Notes: generated from the letters alone by a model not told the origin. 64,000 nucleotides of DNA from Nephrocerus scutellatus (GCA_947095585.1 OX352763.1:67655024-67719023), one strand, 5' to 3'; shown: positions 12,901 through 22,932, numbered from the stretch's first letter. Numbers and translations are program-made.

Positions 12901-13546
12901 TAGTGTATAATTTTATTTTGTATTTTTACCAATTTGATTTTTACAATTTCAATTTTGTTTCGATAATTAATTGTTTAAATGCCAATTTTAAATTCAAGTA
13001 AATGTACAAATACAATTTTTAATACGTTGCGTTGTCGCTCATAAAGCCGAAAGAAAAAAAACTAACTATACTCATTCGAACAATCAAATTCTTTCTCCTT
13101 GTCATTTTGCGACAATCGCGAGTATTCTTTAAACGAGTTAAGCTTAAAATCGCTCCAAAAAATACTCGCAATTGTCGCAAAATGGCAATTGTACTAGATT
13201 TCATAAATGTCAACGTGACCAATAAACCAACGAATAAGGAAATATTTACTTAAGTTACGTATGCATAAGTTACGTTAGTGTACATTATAATCATTCAAAC
13301 TAGTATGTATAAGGTACGTATAAATTATGTTCTGACATTAAATGAAATTTTATAATTTAATTTGTATAAAAGGTTTCTTTTCGATCTAGGTAGTCGTCAT
13401 CGTTGGATGCCAAGTGAAACTATAGCTCATAACATAAAGGCAAATGTACAGAATAGTGTAGTATAATAAATGGTTTTCGTTGTTATTATGCAATGCATAA
13501 GGTTGGATGGTTTTATTCACTGTGATGAAATAGATGATACCAAACA
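12901..13546. other. AT-rich stretch without genes; includes the 3' LTR region of BEL copy A
   Basis: No supported coding frame. The right part, ending at 13546, should be the 3' LTR of the minus-strand BEL element. The minus strand reads a purine tract GGAGGGGAGCA directly before TGTTTGGTATC (LTR start at 13546). The other end of that LTR was not located. The stretch also holds the hairpin at 13103-13184. Confidence 0.5.
13103..13184. repeat. Imperfect inverted repeat (28-bp arms, 26-bp loop)
   Basis: The arm 13103-13130 (CATTTTGCGACAATCGCGAG and onward) pairs with 13157-13184 with two mismatches. It could form a stem-loop in RNA or DNA. No flanking target duplication was seen. It may be a remnant of a small foldback element or part of the LTR region. 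Confidence 0.75.
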
Positions 13547-13639
13547 TGCTCCCCTCCAAAATATCTTTTACATATATTTTTTTTTCTCCTTTAATTATCT
13601 ATTGGTAATTGATATATCTTCGATATAGGCCTTTTAAAT

Positions 13640-14331
13640 TTTGATGATCTCGTTTAAATCGTTACCACTCTTACAAGCCCATCTGCTCCCGTATGTGTGT
13701 CGATTACTCGACCTAGTAGCCAAGTGCAAGGTGGTGATTTGTTATCGTGCACCAATACTACATCATTAACATGCAAATTTCTACCCTTTTGCTGCCACTT
13801 ATTTCGCTGGTGTAGGGTGTTCAAATAATCTATTCAATACTTTCGCCAAATATTTTGAACAAGCCTTTGTACTTGTTCCCACCAATTCAAGCGAGACATA
13901 TTAATTTCTGCTAGGCTTGCATGCGGTAATGCTGTAATTGGTCGCAACGTTAAGAAGTTTGCAGGCGTTAACATGTCAATATTACCAACATCCTCGTTTT
14001 TAATTGCGCATAAAGGTCTAGAGTTGAGAATTCCTTCGATCTGACTTGTGATAGTGTGCATCTCTTTATATGTCAAATGAGCTTTGCCCACAATCTTAAA
14101 TAAATGTGTTTTGATAGAATTAACTGGTCTTTCCCAGATTCCACCAAAGTGGAAAGAAATAGGAGGAATTATATGCCATTCAATTCGTTTACATAGTGGG
14201 TATTCACTCACTTTGGTTTGACATTCTGTTGATGCTAAAAAACTATAATGCTCTTGTAACTTTCGCTTTGCTCCAAGGATTTGAGCCATTATCGCTATAC
14301 ACTTAAGTTGGTGCTCCCCTCCGTGCCACAA
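13640..14331 (-). pseudogene. BEL copy A integrase C-terminal part and DUF5641 domain
   Basis: The frame at 14331-13834 contains HFGGIWERPVNS, the BEL integrase region with the catalytic Glu. It also has LTYKEMHTITSQIEGILNSR and TPANFLTLRP, the standard end of BEL integrases. After a stop at 13834 another frame carries the DUF5641 hallmarks: WQQKGRNLHVNDVVLV, CTWLLGRVIDTHTGADG and VRVV (about 13800-13660). The start of the first frame overlaps the upstream integrase frame (14303-14331) in another phase, so a frameshift separates them. Confidence 0.85.
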
Positions 14332-14872
14332 ATTGGTCTAAGCTTGCGAGAAACGCATCAGTCGTAAGATGAGATGCAACCTCTAAGTGCATCGTCTTAG
14401 TTGAGAAGCATACGAAAATGACTAGGAATCCTTTAATAAGTGTGGCCCCTCTTCCCTTTCGTGTTAATAATAAAATTGGCCCTGCATAACCAACTCCAAC
14501 TGCTGAAAATGGTCTACTAGGTGTGACTCGTGGTTGTGGTAACCAACCCATTAGTTGAGTGGATCGCAATGTTGAGTACTTGAAACAAGTTACGCAATCG
14601 TGACAAATTTTGCGAGCTCCTAAAATCCAATATTTATGGCGTGACAACGCGGTTAGCAATGAGGGACCTGGATGAAGATACTTTCTATGCAACTGTCGTA
14701 AAATCATATTTGTGATTTGGTGATTTTTGGGTTCTATTATTGAATGTTTCATGTCGTATGAGCATTGGGAATTCTGCAAACTGCCACCAACTCTCAACAC
14801 GTTATTGAGGTCTACAAATGATGCCAATGAAATTAGTCTGGAACTTGACGGTAACCTTCGCTGTCTCACCAA
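14303..14872 (-). pseudogene. BEL copy A integrase (zinc-binding and N-terminal catalytic part)
   Basis: The translation shows the linker LNNVLRVGGSLQNSQC, the H2C2 zinc-binding region (HRKYLHPG and CHDCVTCFK) and the linker MGWLPQPRVTPSRPFS. The catalytic core then starts as VGVGYAGPILL. In this family the core normally starts GVDYAGP, so the first catalytic Asp reads Gly here. VASHLTTDAFLASLDQFVARR is the usual BEL continuation. A stop and frameshift follow near 14305; the second Asp lies in the other frame (YSDNG). The enzyme would integrate retroelement cDNA, but this copy cannot be active. Confidence 0.88.
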
Positions 14873-14908
14873 TATCTTTAACTCTCTTTCAAATTCAATA
14901 TGCTGAAT

Positions 14909-15471
14909 TTACTTAATAATCACGAGCTCAGCACCTTCTAGTTCGGCTATACTAATGAACTTCGGCAGGTTCACTTTACGATGCATGTGATTTACAAATC
15001 TCAAAACGAATGCCATTGAGCGTATTAGTTTATTCCAATTGGAAAACTTTGCTAACAAACAAGATATTGGATGGGTTTTGTCGATGTTAATTTGTGTTTG
15101 AAACATTTGTCCTCCTTCATGCGACTTTCTTGAAGATTTTGTGGTAAAGTTGATTTAGTTGGCCAGGTTCCTTCCGATAATGATAACCAACGTGGCCCAA
15201 TGAACCATATTTCATTATTTGCTAGCTTATCTGCCATCAAACCCCGAGTTGCTAGGTTAGCAGGATTTTCGGTTCTTTTCACGTATCGCCAAACAGGGAG
15301 TAGTTTGTGGATTGCTGCTACTCGATTAGCGACAAATGTCTGCCACCTTCTCGGATGGTTTGATAGCCATGAGAGTAGGACCAAGGAATCTGTCCATGTC
15401 CATAGAGATACTTGATTGAACATGCGTTGAGAACCTTTTGTAGTAACTTTGCCAACAGATGTGCTCCGCAT
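14909..15471 (-). pseudogene. BEL copy A RNase H and linker region
   Basis: The frame at 15471-15052 contains [32 protein letters not shown] and RTENPANLATRG. These are the RNase H/A17-type signatures of BEL pol, in which WTDS carries a catalytic Asp. It continues in another phase at 15106-14909 (NKLIRSMAFVLRFVNHMHRK), the linker before integrase. The two frames overlap, showing one frameshift. The plus-strand frame at 15200-15415 is an antisense shadow. Confidence 0.85.
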
Positions 15472-15568
15472 AATTCTAATCTTGGTAAGCTAATTTGAGA
15501 AATTGGCGCAACCTTGCATTTTGCTGTGAGTAAATTAACTATGTATTCGTAGCGTATGCTACTTCACT

Positions 15569-15751
15569 TTAGTCACAGAAACCGTGCAACTGAATATTAT
15601 GGGAAACAGTTCCTATAAATCGTGGTATTTTGACGTCATTAAGAAATTTGAGTTGATCGTACATCCTTTGCCATGCCTCTCGTAGGTCTGCTGTTAACGG
15701 TTCATCCCAAGATACGTTGCGCAACCACAAGTTCTGCATAATTATTTTCAT
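15569..15751 (-). pseudogene. BEL copy A fragment between RT and RNase H (peptidase A17-like region)
   Basis: A short frame contains MQNLWLRNVSWDEPLTADLR and FLNDVKIPRFIG. This matches the BEL region downstream of RT in which a conserved W-DEPL motif precedes the A17-like segment. Stops bound it on both sides (near 15568 and 15752). Confidence 0.75.
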
Positions 15752-15777
15752 GTTAACAGTAAATGGTATTAATACTC

Positions 15778-16712
15778 CTAATGGATCAAAGATTTTAGAT
15801 TAGATTGACAACAGATTACGTTTAGTACATGAATCTCTAGAATTTGGAACATCAAATAATCGGTCGTGGGGCTCCAATAATGCCCTAACATTGGTGATAT
15901 GTTGCCTTCTTCGGTAATTTGTGATAAATCATTCGAATCGTTTAGTCCCTTTATGTTGGAGCGCCACTCCCTCAATCGAAATCCACTTTGAGCCAAAACG
16001 TCCAAAATGTCTTCTTTAAATTTTTTAGCTTGTTTCTCGTTATCAGCACCTGTTAGCAAATCGTCCACATAATTTTCACATAAATTTTGCTTAATTACAT
16101 CTGATACTTTTGGATAACTCGATTTACAATCTTCGGCGATTTGGAATAAAACACGTATCGCTTTAAATGTAGCGGAAGATGTCCCATAAGTTATTGTAAG
16201 TAATTCGTAATGGCTAATAGGATCAGTTGGTGACTTGCGCCATACAAATCGCTGAAGTGACGTCTGATTTGCATCAATCAAAACTTGCCGATACATTTGC
16301 TCGGTCTCGGCACAAATCTCGACTTTAAACGATAATAAATTGTCCAAAGCGTATCTTGGAATGTTGATCCTACCAACAATTTGTCGTTTAGTGATATTCC
16401 AGTCGACGTGGCTGCTGACCCATTGAATACCACTCGTAATTTTGTAGTTGAACTATTTTCCTTGAGTACTCCATGATAAGGAGATAGTACGTCTCGTGAT
16501 TGCTTTTGTTTAGTTCCTCATATGGTATCTTTCGAATATGACCTAGTTGTATGTACTCTTTCATAAATTGCCAATACATTTCTCCAAATACCGGTTGTCG
16601 CTTAAATTTTCTCTCCATTGAAAGCATTCGTCGCAATGCATCCATATATGAATGACCAAGAGGTGGACTACTATCTTTCAATGGCAATTGTACAACATAA
16701 CGACCATTCTTA
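15778..16712 (-). pseudogene. BEL copy A reverse transcriptase
   Basis: Two frames cover RT. Residues from NGRYVVQLPLKDSSPPLGHS through RRMLSMERKFKRQPVFGEMY (about 16712-16388) are the BEL RT N-terminus. The palm and thumb follow at 16347-15778: EICAETEQMYRQVLID (normally DIEKMYRQ), WRKSPTDPISHYELLTITYG, and the catalytic box YVDDLLTG, which is intact. QSGFRLREWRSN follows. The two parts are separated by stops near 16350-16390. Directly upstream (right on the plus strand) lies the element D insertion. Confidence 0.9.
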
Positions 16713-17190
16713 TTTTTAAATTCTCTATATTAACTTCGCGTGCACGTGGCTGGCTGGCTGGTCAGATTTTCTGATCAATTTTTAGCCCACTTCCCATGGC
16801 CCGATTTTATTGAAATTTTGCACACATGTATATTTCCGGTGACAATACTTTCTTTTAATTTGATGCCCCTCAGACCTCGGATTCGGGGGGCTCCTATACA
16901 ATTGTTTTACAAAATTTACCCGATTTTCTTTAAATTTTGTACACATGTGTGTCTTCGATGGAAAACACTTTCGATCGGCCCCTTGGGGAACCCAATATAC
17001 AATTTAATATCGCTATATCGCATCAGATCACGGCGAAGTCTGAGGTCTGTGCTTTGTGAGCAGCGCTGTTCGCGCTGCCGCTGCGTCATTTGGTGGATGA
17101 TTTTGCCACAAAACGAGCACGCAGTGTGTGTGTGTGTGTATCCCCGATTAGAAAATTTACAAGAAAAATTGTAATTTTTATGGGTTGTTT
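16713..17190 (-). mobile_element. Element D: short non-autonomous dispersed element inserted in BEL copy A pol
   Basis: On the minus strand the insert begins AACCCATAAAAATTACAATT. It contains a CA microsatellite (17128-17141) and two ACACATGTGT-containing blocks, and ends TATAGAGAATTTAAAAA. The same ends and blocks occur around 48418-49289 in another BEL element. Leaving out the insert, the BEL reading frame on the two sides connects in phase, and no target-site duplication is evident. A central microsatellite, short inverted sub-terminal motifs (AAATTCTC and GAGAATTT) and lack of target duplication resemble the Helentron/DINE group. That class assignment is inference. Confidence 0.7.
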
Positions 17191-17196
17191 TTTTAC

Positions 17197-17802
17197 GTAT
17201 GTTGATTGAAAGTGATCTTCACATAATTGTTCGTGTGAGGTCGATGAATGATCTTCCTCCTGTGCCCAAAATTGCCTAAGTGTCTGTTCTAAAGATTGCT
17301 CGTCAGCTATGGCCACATGAAATATTTGAGATGATAACATGCTATTAGTATTGTCATCTGCCTGTGTTCCACCCGCAACTACATATCCAAACATTGTATT
17401 CTGGGTGAATATATCGTTTGATAATTGAACTCGTTTGCTTTGCAGAATGTAAAAGAAATAGTCGGCACCCAACAAGATATGAATTTCTTTTTGTTCCCGA
17501 AATGTGGGATCTGCTAATTGTAAATTTGAATATGGTGCATCTAGTACATATTTTGTATCTTCAGTTCCTCCCAATGTTGTGATTTTCGGTAATATATACA
17601 ACTTAACATTCAAAAATTGAGAATTATCAAAACGAGAATATAATGTACACTTTTTCCTTCCAGTTGTAGAAACATTTGAGGTGTTTAAACCTTCCACGCG
17701 AATTTTACCAGCTTCACGTTTAACACCCAAACGATTTGCGCATGTTTGAGACATAAACGATGCCTGCGATCCGGAATCTAACAAGAGTCGGCACGATCTC
17801 AT
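17197..17802 (-). pseudogene. BEL copy A aspartic protease (DUF1758)
   Basis: The translation starts RSCRLLLDSGSQASFMSQTC, with the protease Asp in LLDSGSQ. It continues through LADPTFREQKEIHILLGADY, with the conserved second half LLGADYF, and NTMFGYVVAGG. Then comes the linker toward RT (LRQFWAQEE and CEDHFQST). The frame itself stays open to 17086 but the last part is element D sequence. Upstream in the same frame, IKDKFGQ links to the gag zinc knuckles. This protease would process the Gag-Pol polyprotein; this copy lies in a dead element. Confidence 0.88.
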
Positions 17803-18484
17803 TTGTCCAAATTTATCCTTGACGTTGATAATAGCCGTGGGAAACTGGTGGCATTTTGTATTCGTTGAACCTCCAGAAGACTATGATGTCGACGATTGCA
17901 TTTGATGCAACTTACAGTGCTTTCACATTGGTTCGCTCTATGACTGGTCGATCAGCAATTAAAACACAGTCGTAGTTTTGATGCTTCCTCTCTTCGTTGA
18001 TCAACATTTAAATCCTTGAATTTATCACATGCATAAATACGATGACATTCTTTACAGTAAACACATTGAACTTCGTTAGGTTTATTAGTTTAATCTGGTG
18101 AGACCTAGCAACACTTGTTCTTGGTGTTTGTTTTGCGGATTCACACGACTCTAATGCATCACATCTGTTGCTTAAGAACTTGAGAAATTCATCAAAGGAC
18201 GGATAATTCTTATCAACTGTTGTAAGCCCAAGCATCCTTTGTACTCGGATCTGTTTTTTGTAACAACATATAAATTAGCCATGGGTCTCGTCCCGCGGCC
18301 TCACCACCTAAAGCTTTGATCCTTCTATTTACATCATCAGAGGTATTACAAAGATTTCTTGAGTATAATTGGCCTCGGATAACGGTATGTGTTTAATTAG
18401 ATCAGCTGCTTCACCCACAATTTGAGTCTTTAAATATTGAAATTTTTGCGCATCACTAAAACCAAATTTATTATGAACCTAAGC
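17803..18484 (-). pseudogene. BEL copy A gag C-terminal part with zinc knuckles
   Basis: Directly left of the mariner, the minus strand reads a Gag segment with FGFSDAQKFQYLKTQIVGEA and ADLIKHIPLSEANYTQEIF, a hallmark of the DUF1759 gag of BEL elements. Further on, SFDEFLKFLSNRCDALES (18235 onward) matches the gag C-terminal helix. Cys/His knuckle-like stretches (CFNC, CIKCNRRHHSLL) lie at about 17975-17880. At least three frameshifts or stops are present. Confidence 0.8.
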
Positions 18485-18486
18485 TA

Positions 18487-19740
18487 ATGGGTGTTTTTTT
18501 AGGAGGTTTGTTTTTCCCATAGATGTCGTTTTATTTTATGACAATTGTTTTGACAGCTCAAAGTGGCATTTCTACTCAGTATTGTTTGGCAAATCATTTT
18601 GAATAGGTTAACTCCAGAACAACGTCTTCAAATCGTGGAAATTTATTTTCAAAATCAGTGTTCAATTAAAAATGTTTATAGAGCACTTCGTGAATTTTAT
18701 GGTGCACATAATCGTCCGTCAGAGACCACCATAAAGAACGTAATTACCAAATTTCGGTCTACTTTCACTCTTTTGGATGCCAAGCCACCGACAAGAATGA
18801 GAAGAGTTCGTACAGAAGAAAATATTGCTGTCGTTGAGGCCAGTGTCGAAGAAAACGACAATTTATCGATTCGTCGTCGTGCTCAGCAAATTGGACTTTG
18901 TCCATCGACTTTATGGAAAATTTTACGTAAAGATTTGGGTTTGGTGCCATACAAAATTCAATTGGTGCAAGAATTAAAGCCACACGACCATCGTTTGCGC
19001 CGTGAATTCAGTGATTGGTCGTTAAATCAATTGAACGAAGATCCATTTTTTTACCGTAAAATTCTCTTCAGTGATGAGGCGCATTTTTTGTTAAATGGAT
19101 ACGTCAACAAACAAAATTGTCGCATTTGGAGCAAAGATAATCCACACGCCGTTCAAGAATTACCAATGCATCCTGATAAATGTACTGTTTGGTGCGGTCT
19201 ATGGGCTGGTGGGATCATTGGTCCATATTTCTTTAAAAATGAGGAAGGACGACGCGTTACCGTGAATGGAAATCGATACAGAACCATGTTAAATGAGTTT
19301 TTGTTGTCAAATCTTGAAGATATGGATATGGATGAAATGTGGTTTCAACAAGATGGTGCCACTTGCCATACAGCACGTGAAACAATCGACTTATTGAAAG
19401 AAACTTTCAACGACAACATTATTTCGAGAAATGGTCCGGTGAATTGGCCTCCGCGTTCGTGCGATTTGACGCCACTCGATTACTTTTTGTGGGGATACGT
19501 GAAGTCATTGGTTTATGTGGATAAACCTCAATCGATTGACGCTTTGGAAACCAATATTCAACGTGTCATTGCTGACATACGCCCTCAAATGCTTGAAAAA
19601 GTGCTGGAAAATTGGACCTCCAGAATGACATTTGTGAAAAATAGTCGTGGTAGCCATATGCCAGAAATTGTGTTTAAATGTTAAATGCCAAAAAATTATC
19701 TACCAAATAAAAATCGGCAACCTCTTAAAAAAACACCCGT
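18487..19740 (+). mobile_element. Complete mariner/Tc1-superfamily transposon, 1,254 bp
   Basis: Terminal inverted repeats of about 24 bp flank the transposase gene. The left end reads GGGTGTTTTTTTAGGAGG after AT (from 18487). The right end is its imperfect reverse complement, ending ...AAACACCCGT at 19740. The TA dinucleotide duplicated on both sides (18485-18486 and 19741-19742) is the standard target duplication of the superfamily. The element lies inside the gag of BEL copy A, between the DUF1759 N-terminal part (19743-19905) and the FQYLK part, so it inserted after the BEL element. It appears to be the youngest intact insertion here. Confidence 0.96.
18563..19684 (+). CDS. mariner-like transposase, 373 aa, apparently intact
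   Basis: It catalyses cut-and-paste movement of the surrounding element and acts in the nucleus on the terminal repeats. The N-terminal helix-turn-helix region includes LTPEQRLQIVEIYFQNQCS (residues about 16-34). A second DNA-binding region contains MRRVRTEENIA and SIRRRAQQIGLCPSTLWKIL. The catalytic core shows FSDEAHF (first Asp), WFQQDGATCHTAR (second Asp) and PPRSCDLTPLDYFLWG (third Asp). By my count 36 residues lie between the second and third Asp, unlike the 34 of Mos1-type mariners. The frame is uninterrupted and ends 56 bp before the right terminus. The ATG at 18563 gives a somewhat longer N-terminus than relatives that begin close to LTPEQR, so the true start is uncertain. Whether it is active cannot be judged from sequence alone. 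Confidence 0.95.
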   Translation: MAFLLSIVWQIILNRLTPEQRLQIVEIYFQNQCSIKNVYRALREFYGAHNRPSETTIKNVITKFRSTFTLLDAKPPTRMRRVRTEENIAVVEASVEENDNLSIRRRAQQIGLCPSTLWKILRKDLGLVPYKIQLVQELKPHDHRLRREFSDWSLNQLNEDPFFYRKILFSDEAHFLLNGYVNKQNCRIWSKDNPHAVQELPMHPDKCTVWCGLWAGGIIGPYFFKNEEGRRVTVNGNRYRTMLNEFLLSNLEDMDMDEMWFQQDGATCHTARETIDLLKETFNDNIISRNGPVNWPPRSCDLTPLDYFLWGYVKSLVYVDKPQSIDALETNIQRVIADIRPQMLEKVLENWTSRMTFVKNSRGSHMPEIVFKC

Positions 19741-19742
19741 TA

Positions 19743-19905
19743 GATATAAATCTTTAAAGCTAGGAAAATCTTCATATTTTCCGGAGAACTTTGGCAAATT
19801 TAAACTTGGTAACCGAATCAAACTGTGTGGCTCCTCCATCGTATTACTGATTATTTGATTTAAAGAACTGGAAAATGACAATAAATGTAAAACCCAACGA
19901 ACCAA
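19743..19905 (-). pseudogene. BEL copy A gag N-terminal part (DUF1759)
   Basis: The minus strand contains IRLPSLNLPKFSGKYEDFPS, the typical start of the DUF1759 domain of BEL gag, then SFKDLY. The frame then enters mariner terminal repeat sequence at 19740. Its continuation is found on the far side of the mariner (18484 downward). Preceding residues (MEEPHSL) may represent the true N-terminal region. The start at 19905 is not supported by any signal. Confidence 0.85.
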
Positions 19906-20418
19906 ATACCAAATATTACATTCAGGCGGAGAAGACTACACTACTCTGAAACAAATGCTTTAGTATGATTAGTTTCACTTACTTATAATTGATTTCAGTA
20001 TTTATTCCACTCCCTTGATGTAATAATTCACGCAATGTTTATCGTTGTATAACTTCGATGTGTGTTGACGTTGCAAAGTTGATATGTTGACTCTTGATTC
20101 TTCTGTATGGAATCTTCCGCCGTCGCAAGTATCGCGTTTTATGATAACCCAGGCTGCTCCTGTTTGAGGTTAAAATTTGATTGAAAATGGCGTCGCCACG
20201 TTGTTTCGCTAACAATCTCTCGGAATGAGGATGTTTGTATTTTCTTATTTTTTGCATGTAGTAGCTTTTTCCCTCACTGGGATAGACACGATGTGATTGA
20301 AAAAATTGCGTCGCCACGTTGTTTCGCTAACAACACTATTTGCATCAAATAATTGCTGCCAAAAATTTCGGAATTAAAATTATTATTATTCACCTCGAAT
20401 TCAAAGATTAATGGAATT
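19906..20418. other. Non-coding stretch with a 30-bp direct repeat; possible leader or LTR remains
   Basis: A minus-strand frame of 92 aa (20317-20039) has no recognisable domain. The sequence GCGTCGCCACGTTGTTTCGC plus CTAACAA occurs at about 20190 and again at about 20306 (116 bp apart). On the minus strand GGAATAAATACTGAAATC at about 20015 resembles a polyadenylation region. The stretch lies between an env-like fragment and BEL gag, so LTR or untranslated remains are plausible but unproven. Confidence 0.4.
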
Positions 20419-20616
20419 TCACTTAGATTTGCTAAGTTTCATCCGGCTCGAAGAACCAAAATTATGTGCAAGACGCGATTTTTTGATAACATTGTTTACT
20501 TTCCTGCTTAGTATTCTACGGATATAAAAAAATCCTAGAATTATTATTAATACTAATATTATTGTGACTAAGTCTATTCCATAGTTCATAGTGTCGTAAA
20601 TTGGTTTGAGGTCCAT
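20419..20616 (-). pseudogene. Possible env C-terminal fragment (membrane anchor) of an errantivirus-like element
   Basis: This 65-aa minus-strand frame has a hydrophobic segment, LVTIILVLIIILGFFYI, at about residues 16-32. It is followed by a basic tail (RRILSRKVNNVIKKSR), as in the transmembrane subunit of insect retroelement envelope proteins. No ectodomain is recognisable upstream (20617-21140 is T-rich). A chance hydrophobic frame is possible. Confidence 0.35.
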
Positions 20617-21146
20617 TGTTATTTACAATGACCTCTGGGTTTTTCCCGTTTTTAATAAAAAATTTTAAATTCTAGTTACTAAACTTAAAGAATTATATAA
20701 TATTTTATATATTTTTTGTTTTTTTTTATTTTTTTTTTTGAAAAATTAAGAAAAAAAAATTATTAAAACTAAATTTTTTTAAAACTATTCATTATCGTCT
20801 GCTTCCCAGTTGTCGATTAATTTAAATATTTCCACTAGATGTGGGAACTGGTCTACTTCGGCATTTATTATTCTCGTCAGTCAGTGTCCCTGTCACTTGC
20901 GTTGTCCATTTGTGGTAGTTTTCGCTGTTTAAAAAAAAATTTTTTTTTTTTGTGTTGTCTGGTTCTGCCCAATGTGTCCTCCTGGCAGGATCGCCATGTT
21001 TTTTTTCCTTGATGTTAAATTTTTATTTACAGTTAACAATTATTATTTACAAGTGTTTGACATAATTAACAATAAACATAAAAGATTATTGAATAAATAT
21101 CGCCCCCTTAGGAGCATAGGGCAGAAACAAACTCCCTCCATTTTCG
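20617..21146. other. T-rich non-coding spacer
   Basis: This stretch contains long T or A runs (about 20700-20780 and 20928-20950) and no supported reading frame. Nothing further recognised. Confidence 0.5.
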
Positions 21147-22932
21147 TCAATCCTGTGCCAGTGCCCTGATTTGCCGCCACGTACCTGTCATTCTTGACTC
21201 TTTTTCAATGGACCTTCTCCAGGTAGTTCGCGGGCGTCCCGGGCGACGAGTTCCTTGCGGATTCCACTCAACTGCCATTTTTGCGATGTCATCATCTGGT
21301 TTCCTCAAAGTATACCCCACCCACTGCCATTTTATCCGTTGAATCTCTGTAGCTATTGGCTGACTATTGGTGAGTTTTAGATGGTTCACGTTTGAGATAA
21401 AGTTTGGCCAGAAAATGCAGCACACCCTTCTGAGACATTTGTTGATGAAGGCCTGTAACCTCGTAGATACTGAGTCGGTTAACTTCCAGGTCTCACATCC
21501 GTAGAGAAGAACCGATTTCACGCTTGCATTGAAAATGTTAAGCTTAGTGCGTCTCGAGATGTTGCGTTCAGCTTATGATACGCATAGCGTGCTTTGTTGA
21601 TTCGGGACGAGATGTCCGCCACCGAGCCGCCATCCTTCTTTATCACGCTGCCGAGATAGCAGAACTCTTCAACTTCATCGATGGTAACAGCGCGTTCATC
21701 AATTGAAATTGTTAGCGGAGCTAGGTTTCTGGTTTCGATGCGCATCATTTTTGTTTTGCTCATGCTTACCTTCAACCCGACTTTTCTTGCATTGGCGATC
21801 AGTTTCTCAAATTTCCAGACCATGTCAGGAAGTGTGTGTGTCATCAAGCAGATGTCGTGGAGCTTTTGAGATGGGCGCCATTGTATTCCGTTCGGTGCTT
21901 CGTTGTTTGTTTGCACCATGACACTATCAAGAACAACCAAAAAGAGCAAAGGTGTAATAACACAACCTTGGCGTACTCCTTTGGTGATGTGTATTTCACA
22001 CTATGCTTGCACTTGAAACGTCCACTGCAGGAGGCGTCTCTGTAGAGCTCACGAATGAGCGCCACAATTGTTTCCGGTACACCTTAATTTTGCAACGCAT
22101 TCCAAATGGCATTCCTTGAAATCGTGTCGAAGACTCGTTCGAAGTCGACAAAGAGAATGAATAACGGTGACCTCCATTCCACAGACTGCTCAATGATGAT
22201 TCTGAGTGTGTTGATGTGATCTACGCACGATCGATTTGACCTGAATCCAGCTTGCTCTCTTCGCAGTAGGTTGTTTACAGTTGGTGCGATTCGATCGAGT
22301 ATTAGCAAAGCCAACACCTTCTCGATATTGTTGTCATTGTTGCCTGTGACAACATCGGTCGAGTCGTTGAAAACTTCTCTCCACCGCTCTAGCTGTTGTT
22401 GTTCGTTAACAAGTACATTTCCGTCATGATCCTTGAGCGGAGGCGATAGTTTGATGCATTCTCCGCTGAGCTTGTGGATCGCCATATATACTTCACGCAT
22501 GTCACCGCGCTGAGCCGCGTTCTGAGCTTCAATAGCGTTGTTGTTTCTAACGTGCTTACGATCATTGCGCACCATCCTTCTCACCTGTCGTTCCGCGTCA
22601 TTGTATTCCCTTGTTAGCTGTTGGGTTTCTTGCTGCGTGCGCGACTGGACCATTTGAGCATTGATTCTAACCTCGATGCACCTCCACGTTCCATCACGTA
22701 TCCAAGGCTTTCGTTGGTGTTGCACGTGGCCAAGTGTTTCTTCTGCAGCGTTTTTGCATGCAGCCTCAATGCTGTTCCGGGTACTGTCACTGCTTTCTGC
22801 GATGTGGGTGTCAAATCGCATTTTGTATTCTTCCACGGCAGGATCCTGAAGTTTCTGAATATCGTACTTTCGTGCTGCTCTCTGTTGTGGATGGATCGCC
22901 GCTGGACGTAACCGAATTGTTCTAATCGTCAT
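21147..22932 (-). pseudogene. RTE-like LINE relic: end of endonuclease, reverse transcriptase, C-terminal region
   Basis: The minus-strand frame at 22932-22084 carries IRLRPAAIHPQQRAARKYDI (end of the endonuclease and linker). It continues with LNPPL-like SPPLKDHDGNVLVNEQQQ and the RT fingers REQAGFRSNRSCVDHINTLR and LFILFVDFERVFDTISR. It continues in other phases at 21949-21518 and 21521-21147. At the position of the catalytic F/YADD box the sequence reads KLHDICLM, so activity is lost. The C-terminal block has LLYGCETWKLTDSVSTRLQ, IKWQWVGYTLRKPDDD and GRPRTTWRRSIEKES, a combination typical of RTE-clade LINEs in animals. The 5' part, including most of the endonuclease, is missing. Plus-strand frames here are antisense shadows. 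Confidence 0.88.

Larger units (their letters stand above)
13547..19990 (-). mobile_element. BEL/Pao LTR retrotransposon, copy A (degenerate, with two nested insertions)
   Basis: Read on the minus strand, domains occur in BEL/Pao order: gag (DUF1759) 19905-17810, DUF1758 protease 17802-17197, RT 16712-15778, A17-like/RNase H 15751-14909, integrase 14872-13834 and DUF5641 about 13830-13640. A polypurine tract follows at 13562-13547. An intact mariner (18487-19740) interrupts gag and element D (about 16713-17190) interrupts pol. Many frameshifts and stops are present. No convincing 5' LTR matching the 3' end was found near 20 kb. Confidence 0.9.

Noticed and set aside
16740..17174. Plus-strand 144-aa frame
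   Set aside because: It covers element D with its CA/TG microsatellite and extends into BEL pol antisense; no domain.
18765..18983. Minus-strand frame inside the mariner
   Set aside because: Shadow of the intact transposase on the other strand.
21681..22925. Several plus-strand frames of 60-96 aa
   Set aside because: Antisense of the LINE RT, whose minus-strand residues are clearly recognisable.
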